This document shows positions 7,440 through 13,564 of a stretch of 13,564 bases of DNA, one piece after another. The notes below the pieces were generated by a model. It searched no databases, was not told the DNA's origin, and worked only from the letters and a program-made list of their open reading frames with translations. Made by a program: the position numbers and the translations under genes. Source of the stretch: Perkinsus olseni (Eukaryota > Perkinsozoa > Perkinsida > Perkinsidae); assembly GCA_013115135.1 (NCBI GenBank), contig JABANP010000885.1, positions 1 through 13,564 of the forward strand, written 5' to 3'. Positions within the stretch are counted from its first letter, which is position 1; every line of letters begins with the position of its first letter.

Positions 7440-9135
7440 TCATAGCCAGAACGGTCCCCCTTCCTCGTTGGAGAAGCTTCTGATAACTCCACCGAAGACC
7501 AAAGACATGATGGCCGATAGTTTCATCAGGATATTGATAGATGGACCGGAGGTGTCCTTCAACGGGTCGCCGACAGTGTCACCAGTCACAGCGTTCTTAT
7601 GGGCAGCAGATCCCTTCTGGTGGTTCGGTCCGAGGCCACCTGCTTCGATATACTTCTTGGCGTTATCCCAGGCACCACCGGTGTTGGACATCGATATAGC
7701 CATCTGGACGCCGGAGACCAGTGCACCCGACAAGAGCCCAGCAGTACAGTTCTTACCGAACAGCAACCCCGCAATGAGAGGGGAGAGAATGACCAAACAA
7801 CCGGGGGCAATCATCTCACGAAGAGATGCTTCGGTAGATATGGCAATACACCTAGTATACTGGGGGCGCATTTCACCAGAGATGATCTTGGGGAATTGCC
7901 TCATGCATTCAGTAACCATATCATTCGCAGCCTTACCAACCGACTTCATGGTCATAGCAGAGAAGGCATAAGGCATCATAGCACCGAAGAGCAGACCAGT
8001 GAAAGTCCAGGGATCGAGAATGTTGACGGTATCGACCTTAGCACGGACACAGTAGGCGCCGAACAAGGCAAGAGAGACCAAAGCTGCAGATCCAATGGCG
8101 AAACCCTTACCGATGGCAGCGGTAGTGTTTCCAGCAGCATCCAACGCATCGGTTCTAGCACGCACCTCAGGACCGAGTTCGGACATCTCAGCAATACCGC
8201 CGGCGTTATCAGATATCGGGCCGTAAGCGTCGATGGTGAGACCCATACTCAATGTACCGAGCATACCCAATGCACCAAGAGCAACACCGTACATGCCAGC
8301 GATGGTGTGAGCGATGCAGACCGTAACGGCAAGGCAGAGTACTGGAATGATGCAGGAAAGGTAACCCAGAGCCAAACCGTAAATGATACCAGTCGCAGCA
8401 GAGACCTTCTGGGTGTCGGAAATTTCACGGACAGGTGTATAGGAGTGGGACGTATAGTACTCAGTACTATATCCAATAATCAGGCCAGACCACAGGCCGA
8501 GGAGTACGGAGGCGCAGCAGTCGCCCCACGTGCAATGAAGCCGCTCCGGGTCAATAGCGAAATGACCAGCAGGAAGAGCCCACCAGCAAAGCACAGCGAC
8601 CAGGGGAGTTTCGAGGATGGTTGAGATGACCAACACACCCTTGAGGGCCTTCTCGATATCTGGCAGCTCCTTAACCTTATAGAAGATGTTGACGACCATC
8701 ATGGTGACAAGCCCAACAACAATGCCACCGGATGACAGCAACAGAGGGAACATCATGCTCTTCCATTCCATGTAGTGGGGAGCACTGGCGGATATGACCA
8801 TAGCAGCACAGGTCGACTCCGCGAAGGAACCGAAGAGATCAGCGCCCATACCTGCAACGTCACCAACATTGTCACCGACGTTATCCGCAATGCAGGCAGG
8901 ATTCCTCGGATCATCTTCGTCCATTCCATACTCATTTTTACCCGAAAGATCAGCACCAACGTCAGCTGCCTTAGTGTAGATGCCACCACCAACACGACCA
9001 AAGAGGGCGATAGATGAGCCACCAAGACCATATCCAGCGATGGCTTCATAAAGGGTGGGGTGATCTCCACCGTAGAAGACGTCAAGGTTGTAGATAGAGA
9101 CCAAGATGAAGAGGTTCAGAACACCGCTGTCCGTA
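7440..9135 (-). CDS. Membrane-bound proton pyrophosphatase, 5'-truncated
   Basis: About 564 residues in one clean frame match plant-type H+-translocating inorganic pyrophosphatases, which couple PPi hydrolysis to proton pumping into vacuoles or acidocalcisomes. Visible motifs, numbered in the open frame that begins at 9212, are the catalytic [11 protein letters not shown] (84-94), DNVGDNVGD (110-118), [11 protein letters not shown] (250-260), [16 protein letters not shown] (328-343), [10 protein letters not shown] (361-370), and near the end [10 protein letters not shown] and [15 protein letters not shown]. The Ala-Ala of GNTTAA, as in plants, points to the K+-dependent type. Many hydrophobic segments fit the family's 15-16 helices. 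The full-length protein is about 750-770 residues, so roughly the first 200-220 are missing. Family similarity stops at about 9135. The frame runs on to 9212 through unrelated repeat DNA without an ATG. A minus-strand AG sits at 9137-9136, so an intron acceptor is possible; otherwise this is a truncated copy. Confidence 0.93.
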
Positions 9136-9590
9136 CTATACGCATGTGGCTCAGGCAGAAGCCCGGAAGAAGGCACTCGAGGCCGCGGCTGTCGATAGTA
9201 AGTCAGCGGCAAAGTTTGTGGCTGGCAGAGCAGATGCTGATGACGATGAGGCTTAACGATTGTTTCACGTCATTGCCTGAGGGATCTGAGTTCTTAACAG
9301 CACGCAGCCCGTCACCGCACACACTGAGAACTCAGAAGCAGAGGAAACAGAGAAAGCACGATTACAAGGTGCTTATAAGAGTGAAAGGCTATGTCACAGA
9401 GAACTCAGAAGCAGAGGAAACAGAGAAAGCACGATTACAAGGTGCTTATAAGAGTGAAAGGCTATGTCACAGAGTTAGATAGGAACATAGAGGAAGAGCG
9501 CATTTAGATACAGCCAAAAAGTTGAAGGAATACATTACACTTAGAATACAGCGCCTCCTCGCTTGCGGTTTAGACATAAGAGGTTGTAGG
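9135..9590 (+). repeat. Left flank of duplication unit 1 (retroelement-derived remnant)
   Basis: From 9135 on, the sequence matches the region starting at 11638. The first part (9141-9256) encodes an Ala-rich peptide on the + strand ([15 protein letters not shown]...[14 protein letters not shown], then TAA). It corresponds to 11644-11784, and most differences fall at third codon positions. After CCTGAGG (about 9277-9283) it matches the region near 12302 (GGATCTGAGTTCT), so about 515 bp present in unit 2 are absent here. Similarity to unit 2 continues, at lower identity, over AGCACGATTACAAGGTGCTT (9428 onward) and 12372 onward. No complete gene is present. Confidence 0.7.
9326..9471 (+). repeat. 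Perfect 73-bp tandem duplication, two copies
   Basis: Positions 9326-9398 and 9399-9471 are identical, starting GAGAACTCAGAAGCAGAGGA. The unit length is not a multiple of three, so it shifts any reading frame. The second half of the unit (AGCACGATTACAAGG...) has one diverged counterpart in unit 2 at about 12372, so the doubling happened only in this copy, and recently. Confidence 0.97.
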
Positions 9591-9618
9591 TAATACACAA
9601 GAGCTTAAAGACAGGATC

Positions 9619-10890
9619 TCAATCTTTTCCGAAGATGAAGTCGATAACATCCTGTACTGATTGCATGACAGCTGAGGGAAAGTCCAATTTGGGGTCTTCT
9701 TCTCCATCATCACCAACAACAACCAACTCCCCATCCGAGTAGTTCTCGATCGGTGCGGCGCATCCGAGGAGTTGGAATAGCTGGGCGTTCTGGCCCCTCT
9801 CCGCTAGGAATAGACGGTTCTCTATAGGACTGTAGGTGAACTTGAGGGTCTCAAGACCGAACCAGTCAATTCTGCGGAGTATAGTGTACAAGTCAGAGTT
9901 GACCACGTTCACAGAAACGACGTTATCGTGGATGTCGTAACGTGCATCACGTGCTATGAAGTGTCGACCATCACCCATAACACCCGCGACAGTTGCTGTG
10001 TAGTCGCTGGTGAATCTAACAGAGAACTGAGCAGCACCTCGAGATGTGCAGAAGTCGCCGAATGGCTGCTCAGTCGGAGGAGCGGTTGTGGTAGGAGGGG
10101 CGGTGGTCTGCGGCAGTGTAGGAGTGGGGGTTGTGGTTGGACTATACACTAAGTTGACACCCAAGTAGCTATCAAGCACGAAGGTGATAACATTCGCTAC
10201 GGGGTCGTAGCCCAAGTTCATATAGAAGAAGTCTCTGGAAAGACCAGGCAAGGTTCCATGGAGACGGAATAAGTCCGATTCCGAAACCTCTACCCGGACC
10301 ATACTTGAGCTCAGCATGAGGAAAGCGGGGTCGAGTAGGGAACTATACTCTTTCTCACCATACTTGATGTGATAATGAACGCGATCATTCCCACCAACTT
10401 GCTTGAACACCATCGTCATAGACAAGCCTCCATCCTCGACCCTATATACACCGGAAGGTTTGGTAACATCAGTGACTGGCCCGGCGTCCTTTGCGGGGTC
10501 GCTCTCGTGAAGGACCTCGAAAGCATCCCCAGTGGCCACCATAGTCACACGATTCTTCACCGGATCATAACCGAACAAGGTATAGCCCTCACGCGAGAAC
10601 TGTCCGGGATGAAATTGCTCCCAGTATTGCTGTTGTTGCTCGTCAACAGATACTCTTATCAGAGAACTGCTTACCCTGGCAACTGAGTAGGAGTTCATAG
10701 TCTTTGAGTCAAGCATAGGACTACGGATATTGTACTTCACCCTGTCGTTCTCGAGGAACTCGAGCTCAGCACGGATAGACTCGGTTTTGAAGCCTCTCGG
10801 AGTATAGAGACCCAGGGGCTTCGCGACGTCGGCGATGACCACCCCAGAGAGAAGAAACAGAAAACACGAAGCCGAAGTAAAGCTGACCAT
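9619..10890 (-). CDS. Secreted protein of three tandem modules, copy 1 (complete)
   Basis: This is a 423-residue ORF with ATG in a good context (CAACAATGG). It has a signal peptide (SCFLFLLSGVVIA, cleavage near residue 20). I do not recognise the family. Three related modules are visible: 24-127, 144-248 and 277-374. Modules 1 and 2 share NDRVKYNI/NDRVHYHI (48, 168), SSLIRVSVDE/SSMVRVEVSE (75, 195) and FGYDPVKNRVTMV/LGYDPVANVITFV (106, 226). Module 3 keeps FTYSPIENRLFLA (351) and is more diverged. A Thr/Pro linker (251-276) separates modules 2 and 3 and is probably O-glycosylated. Cys281 and Cys377 bracket module 3 and could pair. The tail is acidic and lacks a GPI or transmembrane segment, so the product is probably soluble and secreted. 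No intron is needed. A function in host interaction or the cell wall would be a guess. Confidence 0.88.
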   Translation of the reverse strand: MVSFTSASCFLFLLSGVVIADVAKPLGLYTPRGFKTESIRAELEFLENDRVKYNIRSPMLDSKTMNSYSVARVSSSLIRVSVDEQQQQYWEQFHPGQFSREGYTLFGYDPVKNRVTMVATGDAFEVLHESDPAKDAGPVTDVTKPSGVYRVEDGGLSMTMVFKQVGGNDRVHYHIKYGEKEYSSLLDPAFLMLSSSMVRVEVSESDLFRLHGTLPGLSRDFFYMNLGYDPVANVITFVLDSYLGVNLVYSPTTTPTPTLPQTTAPPTTTAPPTEQPFGDFCTSRGAAQFSVRFTSDYTATVAGVMGDGRHFIARDARYDIHDNVVSVNVVNSDLYTILRRIDWFGLETLKFTYSPIENRLFLAERGQNAQLFQLLGCAAPIENYSDGELVVVGDDGEEDPKLDFPSAVMQSVQDVIDFIFGKD

Positions 10891-11637
10891 TGTTGATCAA
10901 AAGCTGGAAAGGCCCAATTGCTCTGCATTTGATTTCATTACAGCCTGAATATTCGAGGCTTGGTTCAGAGAGTGTCCTAACCTGACTCGAGGGGTGCTGG
11001 GGCGAAAAGAAGATTCATAGCGTTTTCTTACAGCTTAAATCCACAAGCCATACCAATGCACGCGAGTGCAAGGCGCAGTATAAAATCAGATAGAAGTGTT
11101 GAAATTCAAGATTGGAATTAACAATCCTTCCCGTCCGTTGCTATTTGGATCGTGTGGAGTTGCTACCTCTCCTATTGGCAGTTATCACCGGACTATTCCG
11201 GTTGATTTATTTTGCCTCCTAGGGTACTATTCCACCGTCATCGCGTTTCTCTTGGTGGATAGGTAAGAACTTCTGATGGCGGCGTGACGTCGTCGAGATG
11301 TCTCCCCTGTCCCCGTCCTGCCCCACTAGAGAAATGAAACATCTCCGTATGGATTAAACCCCGTAGTTTGTAGGTAGCTAACATGGAACTAATGTTTAGC
11401 AGTTTTATTTGTTGTCGCTGTGCTTAGTGGTTGCTATGGTGCCCGGATGTCACACGCTTTCCGCTGTAGTCCGAGCATGTGCGCGACTCGCTATGTATAT
11501 GCGTGGCTACACCGATTGCATAATAACGAAGAATACGCATTAGAGTAACAGCTGGCTACCGTGTGGGGATGTTGACCAGCACTGCACTCCGTGCTCCCCC
11601 CTTCTACCAGACAGAGATGCCTCACTCTCAGGGTAGG
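10891..11637. other. Intergenic region upstream of copy 1
   Basis: This stretch holds the 5' side and presumably the promoter of the secreted-protein gene (minus strand) up to the start of duplication unit 2. No ORF in it looks real, and I see no repeats of note. A short + strand frame with an ATG at 11569 runs into the Ala-rich repeat at 11638. Confidence 0.5.
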
Positions 11638-11784
11638 TATCATACACATGTGGCTCAGGCAGAAGCCCGGAACAAGGCACTCGAGGCTGCGGCTGTCGGT
11701 AATGAGTCAGCGGCTAAATTTGTGGCTCGCAGAGCGGATGCTGATGACGAAGACGCTCAACGATTGCGTTGCGTCATTTCCTGA
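11569..11784 (+). pseudogene. Ala-rich coding remnant, unit 2
   Basis: The open frame of 71 residues ends in [20 protein letters not shown]...KFVARRADADDEDAQRLRCVIS. From 11638 it is homologous to 9135-9256. Differences between the two copies are mainly synonymous (for example GCC/GCT, GCA/GCT, AAG/AAA, GCA/GCG), so the sequence was under protein-level selection before or after copying. I do not recognise the protein. It is helical and probably the piece of a retroelement ORF, because an RNase H remnant follows. The reading frame differs from that of the RNase H. Confidence 0.4.
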
Positions 11785-11789
11785 GGTAG

Positions 11790-12234
11790 TTGAGTCCGGA
11801 GCAGCATGAAGGCAAACACGAGATCATTCTAAGAACTCGAGGACGTCGGAAACCAGATAGAGTACCGTCGAAAGGTGTGTTTAAGGTCTCAGCGCAGAAA
11901 CAGGAAAAGGCCGGACAGATCGTCCTGTCTCTTGAGGGTATCACCGAGACTGTCAAATTGCAGTGGGTACCGGGGCAATGTGGTGCTGCGGCCAACGAGA
12001 GGGCCGACCAGCTAGCATCGTGAGAAACTCTATGATGGCCTTCACCGGAGCATTGAATCACCGCTCCGCTGAAGGGCATCAAAGATTTTCTGGATGCTCG
12101 TCCTGGGCGCCAGATTAACCAGTTTGACTGTTTCCGTCACAAGGTCAGAAGCAGCAGCGGAGGCGGAGAGTGTCAGCAGAAGGCTGGAGACACCATTGCT
12201 CATTGGTGTCCGACTATGGGGCTCGGCGCCCTTT
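11790..12234 (+). pseudogene. C-terminal RNase H remnant of a non-LTR retrotransposon
   Basis: The + strand frame from 11790 ends in VKLQWVPGQCGAAANERADQLA followed by TGA at 12021-12023. This is the signature at the end of LINE-type RNase H domains (WVPGHCGxxGNExAD); here the usual His is Gln. The same frame continues after several stops with ECQQKAGDTIAHWCP (about 12165-12210), resembling the zinc-binding tail (C..T.aH...CP) that follows RNase H in such elements. The reverse transcriptase and the rest of the RNase H are missing. It is dead DNA, inserted in or retained by unit 2 only. Confidence 0.6.
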
Positions 12235-12472
12235 GATCTGAAAGACGTGTCTAAATGCGGCACGCACTGCTCTATGTATGGAAGAGCATTCCATTCGACG
12301 GGGGGATCTGAGTTCTCGACAGCACTCTGTCGCGGCATAGTTGCAAACTCAAGATATTCCGTAGCCAAACGAGCACGACTAAATTGTGCTTACGAAGAGC
12401 CAAAAGCTATAACACAGAAACGAGTGAGAAGAGGAGGAACAGCTCATTAAGATTCAGCTCTCTGTCTGGGAG
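12235..12472 (+). repeat. Diverged flank between the RNase H remnant and copy 2
   Basis: GGATCTGAGTTCTCGACAGCAC (12303 onward) matches 9282 onward. AGCACGACTAAATTGTGCTT (about 12372) matches 9428 onward at roughly 70 percent by eye. Unit 1 has about 80 additional bases before its gene (around 9510-9590). No gene is seen. Near-identity to unit 1 begins abruptly at about 12473 (GTAATACACAAGAGC). Confidence 0.6.
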
Positions 12473-12500
12473 TAATACACAAGAGCTTAAAGACAGGATC

Positions 12501-13564
12501 TCAATCTTTTCCGAAGATGAAGTCGATAACATCCTGTACTGATTGCATCACAGCTGAGGGGAAGTCTAATTTGGGGTCTTCTTCTCCATCATCGTCAACA
12601 ACTACAACCAACTTCCCATCCGAGTAGTTTTCGATCGGTGCGGCGCATCCGAGGAGTTGGAATAGCTGGGCGTTCTGGCCCCTCTCCGCTAGAAATAGAC
12701 AATTGTCTACAGAACTGTAGGTGAACTTGAGGGTCTCAAGACCGAACCAGTCAATTCTGCGGAGTATAGTGTACAAGTCAGAGTTGACCACGTTCACAGA
12801 AACGACGTTATCGTGGATGTCGTAAAGCGCATCACGAGCTATGAAGTGTCGACCATCGCCCATAACACCGGCGACAGTCGCTGTGTAGTCGCTGGTGAAT
12901 CTAACAGAGAACTGAGCAGCACCTCGAGATGTGCAGAAGTCGCCGAATGGCTGCTCAGTCGGAGGAGCGGTTGTGGTAGGAGGGGCGGTGGTCTGCGGCA
13001 GTGTAGGAGTGGGGGTTGTGGTCGGACTATACACCAAGTTGACACCCAAGTAGCTATCAAGCACGAAGGTGATAACATTCGCTACGGGGTCGTAGCCTAA
13101 GTTCATATAGAAGAAGTCTCTGGAGAGACCAGGGAAGGTTCCATGGAGACGGAATAAGTCCGATTCCGAAACCTCTACCCGGACCATACTTGAGCTCAGC
13201 ATGAGGAAAGCGGGGTCGAGTAGGGAACTATACTCTTTCTCACCATACTTGATGTGATAATGGACGCGATCATTCCCAGCAACTTGCTTGAACTCCATCG
13301 TCATAGACAAGCCTCCATCCTCAGCCCTGTATATACCGGAAGGTTTGGTAACATCAATGACGGGCCCGGCGTCCTTTGCGGGGTCGCTCTCGTGAAGGAC
13401 CTCGAAAGCATCCCCAGTGGCCACCATAGTCACGCGATTCTTCACGGGATCGTAGCCGAACAAGGTATAGCCCTCACGCGAGAACTGTCCGGGATGGAAT
13501 TGCTCCCAGTACTGCTGTTGTTGCTCGTCAACAGATACTCTTATCAGAGAACCGCTTATCATGG
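12501..13564 (-). CDS. Secreted protein of three tandem modules, copy 2 (5' end off window)
   Basis: This is a near-identical tandem paralogue of the gene at 9619-10890 in the same orientation. It covers the equivalent of residue 72 to the stop, about 353 codons. The in-window Met near 13562 aligns with Arg72 of copy 1 and is not the true start; the signal peptide and the first half of module 1 lie beyond the right edge. By eye there are twelve substitutions (among them T140I, V161E, L214F, R317L, E388K in copy 1 numbering) and one Gly393 to Val-Asp change that adds a residue. Four of the changes fall at 355-359 (PIENR to SVDNC), in the conserved motif of module 3. The Thr/Pro linker is unchanged. 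The frame is clean, so the copy is probably functional. Confidence 0.87.
   Translation of the reverse strand, partial: MISGSLIRVSVDEQQQQYWEQFHPGQFSREGYTLFGYDPVKNRVTMVATGDAFEVLHESDPAKDAGPVIDVTKPSGIYRAEDGGLSMTMEFKQVAGNDRVHYHIKYGEKEYSSLLDPAFLMLSSSMVRVEVSESDLFRLHGTFPGLSRDFFYMNLGYDPVANVITFVLDSYLGVNLVYSPTTTPTPTLPQTTAPPTTTAPPTEQPFGDFCTSRGAAQFSVRFTSDYTATVAGVMGDGRHFIARDALYDIHDNVVSVNVVNSDLYTILRRIDWFGLETLKFTYSSVDNCLFLAERGQNAQLFQLLGCAAPIENYSDGKLVVVVDDDGEEDPKLDFPSAVMQSVQDVIDFIFGKD

Noticed and set aside
7599..8624. 341-codon + strand open frame
   Set aside because: It lies wholly opposite the conserved pyrophosphatase; its composition (Ser/Thr/His/Arg-rich) is that of an antisense shadow.
9141..9165. GTGGCTCAGGCAGAAG (and the copy near 11649) as a possible spliced-leader gene
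   Set aside because: It only partly resembles the TTGGCTCAAG end of dinoflagellate-type spliced leaders, lacks the rest of the leader, and is part of a coding remnant.
9060..9482. 140-codon + strand open frame
   Set aside because: It is antisense to the pyrophosphatase at its start, and then runs through the repeat and the 73-bp duplication, whose unit is not a multiple of three; no domain is visible.
1..13564. CRISPR arrays, toxin-antitoxin or phage-defence systems
   Set aside because: The repeats here are eukaryotic transposon-type. There are no regular spacers, Cas-like proteins, ribosome binding sites or operons.

Overview
The window looks like gene-poor, repeat-rich nuclear DNA of a protist, most likely an alveolate of the Perkinsus type. 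That placement is inference. It rests on a plant-type (K+-dependent) membrane pyrophosphatase, divergent reverse transcriptases of the kind common in dinoflagellates and their relatives, and intronless secreted proteins. No rRNA, spliced-leader gene or complete tRNA is present to settle it. Nothing looks bacterial: there are no ribosome binding sites or operons.

The left 5.6 kb is a graveyard of transposable elements. Positions 1-1112 hold a possible LTR end and primer-binding site followed by a decayed gag gene (+ strand) that still carries a zinc knuckle. Positions 1158-2094 look like a foldback element. Its two arms of about 250 bp consist of a degenerate short repeat (consensus near TTTCGTCCACG), are arranged in opposite orientation, and flank a core with a tRNA-like relic and a perfect 34-bp palindrome. 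Positions 2104-4967 (minus strand) are a second retroelement: an intact gag ORF with a CCCH finger, a single in-frame UGA, and a pol whose reverse transcriptase is broken by several frameshifts. Upstream of it lies a long hairpin-forming inverted repeat (5322-5570).

Positions 5571-6612 hold no gene that I can support. Positions 6613-7128 may be a small secreted-protein gene, or the relic of one, with a 63-nt intron.

Positions 7440-9135 (minus) encode the C-terminal three quarters of a membrane proton pyrophosphatase in one clean frame. The homology stops exactly where a duplicated segment begins.

From 9135 to the right edge the DNA is a tandem duplication. Each unit has a retroelement-derived flank and, on the minus strand, a gene for a secreted protein built of three repeats of about 110 residues with a Thr/Pro linker. 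Copy 1 (9619-10890) is complete. Copy 2 (12501-13564) runs off the window. The coding parts are nearly identical, whereas the flanks have diverged strongly; one flank keeps the end of a non-LTR retrotransposon RNase H. The pyrophosphatase fragment and the duplicated secreted genes are not evidently functionally linked; they appear to have been brought together by rearrangement.
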